Source of the DNA: Pirellula sp.
GTDB lineage: Bacteria; Planctomycetota; Planctomycetia; Pirellulales; Pirellulaceae
Reading direction: 5' to 3'
Assembly: GCA_021300015.1 (NCBI GenBank)
Contig: JAJTFB010000027.1
Span: forward strand, 1-56,316
Length of the DNA stretch: 56,316 nucleotides
Shown here: piece after piece, positions 24,459 to 32,473 of the stretch
How positions within the stretch are numbered: position 1 is the first letter of the stretch
Layout of the letters: each line of letters opens with the position of its first letter
The notes under the pieces: generated by a model
Database searches by the model: none
Seen by the model: only the letters and a program-made list of their open reading frames with translations
Told to the model about the DNA's origin: nothing
Position numbers and translations under genes: made by a program

Positions 24459-25421
24459 TCAGTGAATCGAGCCCCCGGCACCGAACATCGAACTGATCGA
24501 TTGGTTCGAATGGATTCGACGGATGGCCTCGGCCAGCAAAGGGGCCACCGAGAGCACAAAGATATTGTCGAGTTTCTTCTCGGCGGGCAAGGGGATGGTG
24601 TTGGTAATCACCAAGCTCTTGATCGGTGCTTCCTTGATCGATTGAATCGCTCGACCGCACAACACTCCATGGGTCGCGGCTAAGTGAATCTCCTTGGCAC
24701 CGGCTTCATGAACAAGTTTGGCTGCCCCGCAGATCGAACCGCCTGTGCTGATCATGTCATCGAACATCAAACAAATCTTCCCCTCGACCGGACCACCGAT
24801 GATGTTCCGCTGCTTGGTCTGAAGCGGATTGTCTCGGACCTTATCGATAATGGCGAGTTTGCCACCGATGCGTTTCGAGTGCCCAAAGGCCCGTTTGATG
24901 CTGCCTTCATCGGGGCTTACCACGACGATGTCCTCGGGGTCCAAATTTTGATTTTGGAAATACCTCGTCAAGGCCGGAGCGGCATACAAATGGTCGACCG
25001 GCACGTCAAAAAAGCCTTGGATTTGCGGGGCGTGCAGGTCCATTGCCAAGACCCGATCGGCACCGGCTCGGGTGATCAAATTCGCAACCAACTTGGCCGT
25101 GATCGGAGTGCGCCCCTCGTCCTTGCGGTCCTGGCGCGCATAGCCGTAATAAGGTATCACCGCAGTGATCCTCGCTGCGCTGGCACGCTTGCACGAGTCG
25201 ATCATGATCAAGAGTTCCATCAGGTTGTCGTTGACCGGCGGACAGGTCGGTTGGACCAGATACACGTCCCGACCTCGGACGTCCTCGTCGATCTTGCAAA
25301 AGTTCTCTCCATCGGGAAATTTGCCCAATTGGATCGCGCCGGTCTTGAGATGCAAAAAATCGCAGATCTCTTTTGCCAACTGAAGATTCGCGCGTCCACT
25401 GAAAATTTTTAACTCTTGCAT
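24459..25421 (-). CDS. prs: Ribose-phosphate pyrophosphokinase
   Basis: A 320-residue enzyme making PRPP from ribose 5-phosphate and ATP for nucleotide, His and Trp synthesis. Family segments are all present: KIFSGRANLQLA at the start, the flexible loop PYYGYARQDRKDEGRTPI, MDLHAPQIQGFF, VVSPDEGSIKRA and the PRPP loop MFDDMISTGGSI, where others usually have DDMIDTAGT. The length is typical. The start codon lies within the end of the glmU-like gene (13-base overlap), so the pair is translationally coupled. Confidence 0.97.
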   Translation of the reverse strand: MQELKIFSGRANLQLAKEICDFLHLKTGAIQLGKFPDGENFCKIDEDVRGRDVYLVQPTCPPVNDNLMELLIMIDSCKRASAARITAVIPYYGYARQDRKDEGRTPITAKLVANLITRAGADRVLAMDLHAPQIQGFFDVPVDHLYAAPALTRYFQNQNLDPEDIVVVSPDEGSIKRAFGHSKRIGGKLAIIDKVRDNPLQTKQRNIIGGPVEGKICLMFDDMISTGGSICGAAKLVHEAGAKEIHLAATHGVLCGRAIQSIKEAPIKSLVITNTIPLPAEKKLDNIFVLSVAPLLAEAIRRIHSNQSISSMFGAGGSIH

Positions 25422-26251
25422 CGATAGCCCAACTCTTTCATCTTGTCTTCAACCTTTTCAAGCTCTTCGATGGTGTTGATGCTGAGGGCTTCACAAGCCT
25501 TCAACGCCGCTAGGGCATCGACCCGGTCCCCTTGCTCCTTGAGAAGCGCAGGACAGTCCGTCAGATAGTACTCGTTTTGCGCGTTGTTGTTTTTCAGCCG
25601 CTCAAGAGCCCAAATCAGCCGATCCTGCTTGAACAGATACGTGCTCATGTTGACCTCTTGGATCTTTGCCTCCTGTGCCGATGCGTCTTTTTGCTCGACG
25701 ATCCTGGAAAAGCCACCCTGAGAATCCCGAACGATGCGGCCGAGCCCCTGCGGATCGGGTTTGATCAGTGTACCGAGCAAACAGGAGAAATCCCCCGAGC
25801 CAAACGCATGGAGCAATTCGCCAAGCGACGAAGACTGAACCAGCGGTGAATCGCCGGCTACGACCATCACCGGGCCCGCAACAGAGTCCGCCTGTGCTCG
25901 AAGCGATGGGACACACATCTGGACCGCATGGCCAGTTCCTAACTGCTGCTCTTGCAAGACGAACTCAACGTTTTTCCGCCCCTGAAGCTCTCGCCTTACA
26001 TCCTCGTGACGATAGCCTACGACCACCAAAACCCGAGTCACAGCAACCTGCTCCAAAGCATCGAGCACCCAATGAATCATCGGGCGACCAAGCACCGGGA
26101 AAAGAACCTTAGGCAAATCGCTCTTCATCCTTGTCCCTTTCCCGGCTGCCATCACAATGGCCGTGGCTCCACCTAAAGCTCCCGCATTTCGAGACAAGCT
26201 TTCTGCCGAATCGATTTTTGCCGCCGAATCCGTGTTTTCCGAAGGGTTCAT
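25409..26251 (-). CDS. glmU: UDP-N-acetylglucosamine pyrophosphorylase-type nucleotidyltransferase
   Basis: A 280-residue nucleotidyltransferase matching the N-terminal half of GlmU. It has the signature AIVMAAGKGTRMKSDLPKVL at residues 31-50, VLQEQQLGTGHAVQ, VVAGDSPLV and EYYLTDCPALL. It would join GlcNAc 1-phosphate and UTP. The C-terminal left-handed helix acetyltransferase half of bifunctional GlmU is absent, so acetylation must be done elsewhere. The start at 26251 has AGGTGA five bases upstream, and a TTG 43 codons earlier is unlikely. The order glmU-prs is also known from Firmicutes. Confidence 0.88.
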   Translation of the reverse strand: MNPSENTDSAAKIDSAESLSRNAGALGGATAIVMAAGKGTRMKSDLPKVLFPVLGRPMIHWVLDALEQVAVTRVLVVVGYRHEDVRRELQGRKNVEFVLQEQQLGTGHAVQMCVPSLRAQADSVAGPVMVVAGDSPLVQSSSLGELLHAFGSGDFSCLLGTLIKPDPQGLGRIVRDSQGGFSRIVEQKDASAQEAKIQEVNMSTYLFKQDRLIWALERLKNNNAQNEYYLTDCPALLKEQGDRVDALAALKACEALSINTIEELEKVEDKMKELGYRCKS

Positions 26252-26460
26252 GGTCACCTGGGGGCTCGTCAAGCCTTTGATAAGAGTTTCTAAGGGGTTC
26301 GTAGTCGAATGATCGCGTAAGGCAAGGCTTTCCCGGGAAGGGATATCTTGCCATAAGCGACCCGAGTCGAACAGGTCCAAGATTGACGAAAAATGGAGCT
26401 TCGACTATCGTTTCGCTCTGGAAATCCACCGTACTGCCTCCAAATTCCAAAGGATTCAAC

Positions 26461-26637
26461 ATGGCCAACGAACGACCCACCGAACTGCGCCGACGCCGAC
26501 AACGCAAAGCAAAGCTCACGCTCTTGAAGAAACGCTTGGATAAAGCCAGCAAATCCGAGAAGGCTGTCATCATTGCCAAAGTCCGACGTCTGAGCCCAGG
26601 GGCCGAACAACTCCTGGCCAATTGGAAGGTCTCCTAA
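26461..26637 (+). CDS. Small basic protein, DUF6800-like
   Basis: A 58-residue, strongly basic protein beginning MANERPTELRRRRQRKAKL and ending with AKVRRLSPGAEQLLANWKV. It resembles DUF6800, a small planctomycete family of unknown function. I judged this from memory of the pattern. AAAGGA precedes the start at 26461, and a longer upstream frame is unlikely. It is divergent from the glmU-like gene and 62 bases ahead of the epimerase. The basic N-terminus might bind nucleic acid or the ribosome. Confidence 0.7.
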   Translation: MANERPTELRRRRQRKAKLTLLKKRLDKASKSEKAVIIAKVRRLSPGAEQLLANWKVS

Positions 26638-26699
26638 GTCTTCGAAGCGAAGTCTTCGAAAGCTTAGCCGTCGACAGCCGAAGGAAATCCTCCAAAGAC

Positions 26700-27926
26700 A
26701 TGCACTTGCTCATCACCGGCGGCTGCGGCTTTGTCGGCTCGAGAATCGCCAAATGGTTTCTAGCCAATGGGCCTGCAAGTTCTGGCAATGCATCCTCCGG
26801 AAGCTTCACCCCAGCGCTCCAAATCACCCTGGTCGACAATCTCATGCGACCAGGCAGCCAGACCAATCGCGCACCCCTGGAATGCCTAGGCGCTGAGGTC
26901 ATCCTCGGAGACCTTCGCCACCGAGATTTCGTCGAATCGCTCCCAGCTTGCGACTGGGTGATCGACTGCGCAGCGAACCCCAGTGTGCTTGCTGGTTTGG
27001 GCTCTTCGGCTCTCTGTGCCCCACCGAGCACCCCTTCGCAAGCAACCCAAAGTCCCTCGCAAACCCTCGTCGATCACAATCTCGGGGGGACGATCCACCT
27101 GCTAGAGTACTGCAAACGGCATCGCGCCGGGATGGTCCTTTTGAGCTCCTCGCGAGTCTACTCCATCCGGGAACTCTCGGGCATTCCCCACCAGATCAAG
27201 AACTCCGTGCTGGAGTTCGATTGGGATCGCATCGAATCGGAAAACCTCATCCCCGGACTCAGCCGCCAGGGCATCGACGAACGCTTCAGCGTCGAGCCCC
27301 CCTTGTCCCTCTACGGAGCGACCAAGCTCGCTTCGGAGTGGTTGGCCAAGGAATACTCGAGCGCCTTCGATTTCCCCCTGTGGATCAACCGCTGTGGAAT
27401 CCTTGCCGGATCAGGCCAGTTCGGAAAAGCCGACCAAGGCATCATCACGTATTGGATGCATCGGTTCCTCTACCGACATCCACTCCGAATGCTCGGTTTC
27501 CAAGGCTCAGGAGCCCAAGTCCGCGACTGCTTGCACCCTGAAGACCTCGCGCGTCTGATCCATCGGCAAATCAGTGCCTCCCAGGGACTGCAAACCCAAC
27601 ACCCCGCTCAAAACCACCCATCGTTCCGATCCAAACCTATCACGGTCAATGTCTCGGGCGGGATCGAATCGGCCTTCTCCTTACAGGAGCTCCACGAATG
27701 GTGCCTACGGCGCTGGGGCTCAGACCGATTCGGAGCGGCCTGCGAACTCCAACGCATCGACCAACCTCGCCCCTACGATGCACCTTGGATCGTCCTAGAT
27801 TCCAACAAGGCACGGCAAACGTGGGATTGGGAACCGTTGCGCGACCGACTTTCGATCTGGGAAGAAATCGCCGAGCATGCCGAGGAAAATCCCAATTGGC
27901 TACAAATCTCAGGTGGCATCGACTAA
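26700..27926 (+). CDS. NAD-dependent epimerase/dehydratase, CDP-paratose epimerase-like
   Basis: A 408-residue extended short-chain dehydrogenase. The NAD-binding GGCGFVGS is at residues 7-14. The catalytic residues appear as LLSSSRVYSI (Ser) and SLYGATKLASEW (Tyr-x-x-x-Lys). The downstream segment, GQFGKADQGIITYWM then GSGAQVRDCLHPEDLARLI, is most like CDP-paratose 2-epimerases (Tyv) among nucleotide-sugar epimerases. The likely job is modifying a nucleotide sugar for envelope polysaccharide. The start at 26700 puts the Rossmann strand at the N-terminus. Substrate cannot be told from sequence. Confidence 0.85.
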   Translation: MHLLITGGCGFVGSRIAKWFLANGPASSGNASSGSFTPALQITLVDNLMRPGSQTNRAPLECLGAEVILGDLRHRDFVESLPACDWVIDCAANPSVLAGLGSSALCAPPSTPSQATQSPSQTLVDHNLGGTIHLLEYCKRHRAGMVLLSSSRVYSIRELSGIPHQIKNSVLEFDWDRIESENLIPGLSRQGIDERFSVEPPLSLYGATKLASEWLAKEYSSAFDFPLWINRCGILAGSGQFGKADQGIITYWMHRFLYRHPLRMLGFQGSGAQVRDCLHPEDLARLIHRQISASQGLQTQHPAQNHPSFRSKPITVNVSGGIESAFSLQELHEWCLRRWGSDRFGAACELQRIDQPRPYDAPWIVLDSNKARQTWDWEPLRDRLSIWEEIAEHAEENPNWLQISGGID

Positions 27927-27973
27927 AATCCTCCCATGAAGTCCGCCCCCTTATTCTTACGATCGCAAACGCC

Positions 27974-28597
27974 ATGAGCTCTTACTCTTTTGAGTCCCCC
28001 CTGGAACCAAATACCTCCGGATCCTTTGAGCAGCCTAAAGGGCTCTCGACTGCGACGATGATCGCCACGATCCTTATGCTCATTTTTGGGCTCTCCGGAT
28101 TGATGGGAATCATCGGGCTTTTAGCCTCGTTAGCGACCATGGCCGGCGGGCCTGCTCCCGGAGCCAATCCACCCGCCGGACTCAAACTCAACGCGATTCA
28201 AATCGGATTGAGCATCTTTGACATCTTGCTCTCGATCCCGTTGGTAGTGCTGAGCATTATGGTGCTCCAACGAAAACGTTTTGCTGCCGTGTACCTCTCG
28301 TGGTTAGCCCTTGCCCTGGCTCTCCTTACCATCCCCCGCGCAATCCTGACCTATGTTCTTTCTCCGCAGATTATCGAAAGCATCAAAGCGGGCATTCAGC
28401 AAGCCCAGCAACAGCAACCCAACGGCAACATGCGAGCCGAGGATATCGATATGATCATGCAAATCGCAAAATATGCCTTACTCGGATGCTCCGGGGTCAG
28501 TCTCTTGGCCACCTTCCTGGTCTACATGTTCGGCTTCCAGCAACTTCGCAAACCTTCGACCTTGGAACGACTCTCGACGCAGACGAGCACTCCATGA
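27974..28597 (+). CDS. Four-helix membrane protein of unknown function
   Basis: A 207-residue inner-membrane protein with hydrophobic segments near residues 28-55, 75-95, 100-125 and 165-185, and a Gln/Asn-rich loop near 138-150 (QQAQQQQPNGN). I do not recognise a family. The start at 27974 gives the usual short polar N-terminus. A frame reaching back into the epimerase gene is a shadow. Its stop overlaps the coaD start in ATGA, so the two are translationally coupled. Confidence 0.75.
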   Translation: MSSYSFESPLEPNTSGSFEQPKGLSTATMIATILMLIFGLSGLMGIIGLLASLATMAGGPAPGANPPAGLKLNAIQIGLSIFDILLSIPLVVLSIMVLQRKRFAAVYLSWLALALALLTIPRAILTYVLSPQIIESIKAGIQQAQQQQPNGNMRAEDIDMIMQIAKYALLGCSGVSLLATFLVYMFGFQQLRKPSTLERLSTQTSTP

Positions 28598-29112
28598 CCA
28601 AACTCTCAGCTCGCAAAGCGGTCTATACCGGGTCATTCGATCCGATCACCCTCGGACACCTGCACATCATCGAACGCTCCTGTGTGCTGTTTGACCAACT
28701 CGTCATCGGCATCGGGGTCAACCAAGAAAAAAAACCCCTTTTTGAAATCGAGGAACGCTTAAGGCTCGTCGAAAAAGTCACTGAGCACCTCCCGAACGTC
28801 TCGGTCTGCTCTTTCGATGGACTCGCCGTCGACTTTGTCCGCAAGCTCGGAGCCAAAGTCATGGTCCGGGGCGTTCGCCCCCTGACGGATATCGCCGGCG
28901 AGTTCACGATGATGATGGCCAATCGACAACTCGATGCCGACCTCGAAACCGTCTTCCTGATGGCCGATGAGGAATTCGTCCACGTCTCGAGCAGCCTGAT
29001 CAAACAAATCGCAAGCTTAGGACATGGCCGGTCGCTCGAAAAGTTCGTCCCTGAGGCGATTATCCAACCCCTGCTCGAACGGGTAAAAGCTCCCTCCACG
29101 GATGAATCCTAG
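28594..29112 (+). CDS. coaD: Phosphopantetheine adenylyltransferase
   Basis: A 172-residue enzyme for the penultimate step of coenzyme A synthesis: 4'-phosphopantetheine plus ATP gives dephospho-CoA. It shows VYTGSFDPITLGHLHII (nucleotidyltransferase T/HxGH motif), RGVRPLTDIAGEFTM and the C-terminal VSSSLIKQIASLG. The length is slightly above the usual 160. Its start overlaps the preceding membrane-protein gene by 4 bases, and its end overlaps the aminotransferase pseudogene by 11. Confidence 0.97.
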   Translation: MTKLSARKAVYTGSFDPITLGHLHIIERSCVLFDQLVIGIGVNQEKKPLFEIEERLRLVEKVTEHLPNVSVCSFDGLAVDFVRKLGAKVMVRGVRPLTDIAGEFTMMMANRQLDADLETVFLMADEEFVHVSSSLIKQIASLGHGRSLEKFVPEAIIQPLLERVKAPSTDES

Positions 29113-30363
29113 ACGTCCGCGCGGTAGCCATCGGAGCTATGACCCACTGAGCCACCTCGTCTTCCTGCGGAGCCAAGGGGAATACGTCTGGGATGAGCAA
29201 GGCAGGAAGTACTTGGATCTGATCTGCGGTTATTCGGCCTGCAACCTCGGACACGCACACCCCCGACTGACCGCCGCAGTGTGCGAGCAAATCTCGGAGC
29301 TGACGTGGGCACACGGAGGGCAATCTCAACTGAGGTCCAGACTCGAAGAGACCCTCGGGAGCCTCTGGGACCAAAACACGCCCCCAGGTCGCAAGCCCCA
29401 TCGGTACTCCAAAGTGTGGCTGACCGTCAGCGGTGCAAGAGCCATCGAGATCGCGTGGAAACTCGCCTACGCAAAACGACCAGGAAGCACCATCGGTTTC
29501 GATCTGGCCTACCACGGACGCTCGTTGGCCAGCGCCCTCTTGAGCGATACCGAACGCTCCGAAGCGTTCGGTCCGCATGGGTCGATTGAAAACCATGCGA
29601 CAATCCCATTTCCACGCCACCTCCATGGTCTGTGTGCTCCCATCCTGATGCCTGATGCCTGCAATGATGCCAGCAGCAATCCCCAGGAAGCTCATGCGGA
29701 AAAGAGCCCCTTGTGCGCCGAATGCCAGCGGGCCCTTGAACAAGCAAGCCAGACATTTGAGAAGCTCAAGTCACGAGCCTCGATCCTTTTTGTCGAGCCG
29801 GCTATCGGTGCCCGAGGCTACTACTTCGCACCGGCAGCCTTCATGCAACGACTTGTCGCTTTGGCCCGAAGCTATGACCTGGCCATCGTCTCCGACGAAA
29901 TCCAAATGGGACTTCGCCGAACAGGCCCGATGTTCCTGTGCAAAGGGCAAGCCTGGGAACCCGATCTACTGGTACTAGGAAAGTCCCTCGGAGGCGGAAT
30001 CCTACCTATCCCATGGCCTGCCGATTGGCGCTCGAAACACTCGAAATTCTCCAAACGCCAAATCTCCGATCCGATATTGAACGCAAGGGGGATTTTTTTC
30101 GTAGTCTGCTTAGCACCCATTTGCCCGAACCGCTTGTGACTCTGGGCTCCGGACTGGCCTGCTGTGTAAGCTTCGAGAACTTTCCGAATTCGGGATCCGA
30201 ACTGGCATTCCAAGTCGTGAAAAAACTCGCCGACCAAGGGGTCTTGATCCACCTGACAGGCCCCAAACGAAACCGTATCGCCGCGATCCCATCGCTCCTG
30301 ATTCAAGAATCCAGTCTTGAGATGGCGGCTCGAAGCATCCTCCGGGCCATCGAGGAATCCTAG
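29102..30363 (+). pseudogene. Class III aminotransferase broken by a deletion and frameshift
   Basis: The first frame (29102 to about 30010) gives a good class III PLP aminotransferase: YLDLICGYSACNLGHAHPRL, FDLAYHGRSLASAL, VSDEIQMGLRRTG (cofactor Asp) and the Schiff-base Lys in VLGKSLGGGILPI. Directly after LPI the frame turns to nonsense, but the next frame continues with PMACRLALETLEIL and the normal C-terminal domain to 30363. The stretch that relatives have between these points, including the substrate-side loop before the conserved HPLAC-type segment, is missing, roughly 25-40 residues. So this is a deletion with a frameshift, not a simple base error. The family includes acetylornithine and ornithine aminotransferases. 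It overlaps coaD by 11 bases and precedes the M50 gene. An assembly error cannot be excluded. Confidence 0.8.
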
Positions 30364-30418
30364 GGTTCCGAATGCGATCCATCGACGACCTACTCCATCC
30401 AAGGACAACCATAAAGCT

Positions 30419-31246
30419 ATGATCGGCGAACCACCCCCGAGCCAATACGATTGGCGATTTAACTTTTTGGGATTCCCCATTCGCGTGACTTGGCTTTTCT
30501 GGCTCATCACCGCAGCCCTGGGCTACAGCATCGCCATGAGCGCCAACCAACTCTTCTCGCGTATCGGCCAATCCCCGGGTATCGCGCCACTGCTAGCCAT
30601 CTGGGTCGCATGCGTGATGGTCTCGGTCCTGATCCACGAACTCGGACACGCACTTGCATTCCGATACTACGGGATCGAATCGCAAATCGTGCTCTACCAT
30701 ATGGGGGGCTTAGCGATCCCCACGGCCGGCTTTTCCTTCAATCGCTCAGGGGCTCGCTACCGCCTCAAGCACATCGACCACATCGTGATCTCACTTGCCG
30801 GACCACTGCTCCAGTTCGCATCGGCGATCCTGGTCGCAGCGATCGCCTATGCCATGGGTGTATTTGTCCCAAGCGCCGCAGACTTCGTCGAGTGGATCAA
30901 ACCCCGTGGCGTCGAGAATCCATGGACCCAAGGGGACTTGGGCATCGGCAATCCGTGGACTTACACCATGCTGAATTTCTACATCCTAGTAAGCATTTGG
31001 TGGCCGCTGCTGAACCTGCTTCCGGTCTATCCCCTCGACGGAGGACATGTCGTGCAGCATACCGCTGCGATCCTTCGCAGGACCGACGGATACAACGAAG
31101 CCTACCTCATCGGCGCTGGAGTCGGATTCCTCGTCGCTTGGTGGTTCTTCCAAAGCGGCAACCCGATCAACGCGCTGCTGTTTTTGTCCCTCGCGATGAA
31201 CAATGTGCAAGCCATGCAACGCTTCGGTGGTCCTCCAGGATGGTGA
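30419..31246 (+). CDS. M50-family site-2-type protease
   Basis: A 275-residue membrane metalloprotease. About six hydrophobic segments surround the zinc site: HELGH in VLIHELGHALAFRYYGI and the third ligand in NLLPVYPLDGGHV. Such proteases cut proteins within the membrane, often anti-sigma factors, but no partner is shown by the context. The start at 30419 leaves a short cytoplasmic tail, and a frame running into the aminotransferase remnant is discounted. It is the last gene of the + strand run from coaD. Confidence 0.9.
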   Translation: MIGEPPPSQYDWRFNFLGFPIRVTWLFWLITAALGYSIAMSANQLFSRIGQSPGIAPLLAIWVACVMVSVLIHELGHALAFRYYGIESQIVLYHMGGLAIPTAGFSFNRSGARYRLKHIDHIVISLAGPLLQFASAILVAAIAYAMGVFVPSAADFVEWIKPRGVENPWTQGDLGIGNPWTYTMLNFYILVSIWWPLLNLLPVYPLDGGHVVQHTAAILRRTDGYNEAYLIGAGVGFLVAWWFFQSGNPINALLFLSLAMNNVQAMQRFGGPPGW

Positions 31247-31965
31247 TCGCGGAAAAAAAATCAAAATTTTTTTGACCTCGAAGCAACCCATTCTCGGCCT
31301 CTTGCAGGGCACTCGAGCGTACGCAAAGCGATCGCTCAAGCATCCCTCGATCGATCGCAAAAAACCAATCCAGAACCCTCCGATCCTAAGCGCCGCACTA
31401 CAGGCTTGAGCGCAACGTTTTGTTAGAAAAACCTCCCCCTTAGCGTGCGGTTGAAGCTTCCGGACTAAGGACCGATCTACTGCCTGCACCCTTTATTTTC
31501 GTTGACGAAAAAGATCTTGCGACCCTGACGCGAAACCGCAACCCTGGCTCCTAAGCAATCGCAAAACCAAAAAGCATGTTTTGCGAACATACGTTTATAG
31601 CGATTAACCTAACACTTGTTCGCACAGAAGCTCAGACACGACAAACCTTCTATTGATATCCAGTCGATAAGGCCTCTAGAGTCCAAGCCACATGCCCTCT
31701 TGAGGTTCAACATCCTGAAAAAAATCGTTTCATGTTTGTGGAAAAATTGTCGAAAAGATGTTGCATTCAAGTTCGAGTTTTATACAACTACTTGGAACTA
31801 TGGTGTCCATAGCTCAAACGTTCGATCCTGTCACGGATCGATAGGTCATACGACCAGATCGAAAGTTTGCGGCGAAGGACGTTTTGTTTCGGTTGTCGGG
31901 TTCGACCCCTTGAGTCTGCTGCTTCGGACAAAAGGTGTCGCGACAATCATCATGTTTGGTTTATT
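31247..31965. other. Long leader region before the H1-like gene
   Basis: About 720 bases with no convincing gene and a visibly higher A+T content than the flanks. The frame of the H1-like gene stays open back to 31616, but the codons there lack the Lys/Ala pattern and no good start precedes them. The region probably holds the H1-like promoter and a long untranslated leader. No tRNA, riboswitch or known small RNA was recognised. Confidence 0.5.
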
Positions 31966-31970
31966 GGAGG
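31966..31970 (+). promoter_or_regulatory. Strong Shine-Dalgarno site fixing a GTG start
   Basis: GGAGG stands 8 bases before GTG at 31979. It is the strongest ribosome binding site I saw in the window and decides the start of the H1-like gene over the upstream ATG at 31952. Confidence 0.8.
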
Positions 31971-31978
31971 ACACAACC

Positions 31979-32155
31979 GTGGCCAAGAAAAAAGCTGGAG
32001 CAACGAAGGTAGCAACCAAGAAGGTTGCAACGAAGAAAGTAGCCAAGAAGAAGGCTGCGAAGAAGGCAGCTGCTCCTAAGAAGGCTGCTACCAAGAAGAA
32101 AGTAGCCAAGAAGAAGGCTGCTGTGAAGAAGACCACCACGAAGACCCCTTCGTAA
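31979..32155 (+). CDS. Histone H1-like Lys/Ala-rich protein
   Basis: A 58-residue protein made almost wholly of Lys, Ala, Val and Thr in repeats such as VATKKVATKKVAKKKAAKKA. This is the low-complexity pattern of histone H1 tails and of bacterial H1-like proteins (Chlamydia HC1/HC2, Bordetella BpH1). It should bind DNA non-specifically and help compact the nucleoid, which suits planctomycetes. There is no folded domain. Start is GTG with a strong ribosome binding site, and a good terminator follows 59 bases after the stop, so it is probably a well-expressed single-gene unit. Confidence 0.85.
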   Translation: MAKKKAGATKVATKKVATKKVAKKKAAKKAAAPKKAATKKKVAKKKAAVKKTTTKTPS

Positions 32156-32213
32156 TCGCGTTGCTCTTCTAAGTACGACTTCCGCTTTGGCGGAGTCTCT
32201 TTTCAATCCATGC

Positions 32214-32249
32214 AACCGCTGAGCGGCCCAAGGCTCTCAGCGGTTTTTT
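32214..32249 (+). terminator. Intrinsic terminator of the H1-like gene
   Basis: AACCGCTGAG and CTCAGCGGTT form a 10-bp perfect stem with a 12-base loop, followed by TTTT. It ends the H1-like transcript. Confidence 0.9.
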
Positions 32250-32350
32250 CGTTTCTACCTATCTCCCCTAAGCTCTCCTGTTTCCATTTTCCACATCCCC
32301 ATAAACCCACACCCCATCCAAATAACCATCAACCGACCATGCGGGATTTA

Positions 32351-32420
32351 GCTCGTGCTCGTGCTCGTTGTCAAACTCCTATTTGCCGATGCTGAACTCC
32401 TTGTGAGCACGAGCACGAGC
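32351..32420. repeat. 16-bp inverted repeat built from GCTCGT units
   Basis: GCTCGTGCTCGTGCTC (32351-32366) and its exact reverse complement GAGCACGAGCACGAGC (32405-32420) are separated by 38 bases. Each arm is itself a run of the 6-base unit GCTCGT. It lies between the H1-like terminator and the alcohol dehydrogenase start, about 54 bases ahead of it. Confidence 0.85.
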
Positions 32421-32473
32421 ACCGTTTCACTGAGCACCAGTACGACGCAACCACACAACCCAAGGAAAGCCCG

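Noticed and set aside
29742-29756. Possible alternative start of a second aminotransferase
   Set aside because: The two halves fit one class III protein with one break. There is no sign of two genes.
31754-31780. TTGCAT and TATACA as a sigma-70 promoter for the H1-like gene
   Set aside because: The spacing is only 14 bases, too short for a normal promoter.
31247-31965. Possible RNase P, SRP or 6S RNA in the long gap
   Set aside because: None of the conserved core sequences of these RNAs is visible on either strand.
31616-31978. Upstream extension of the H1-like frame
   Set aside because: The Lys/Ala pattern begins only at the GTG at 31979, which has the strong ribosome site. The upstream codons look like untranslated leader.
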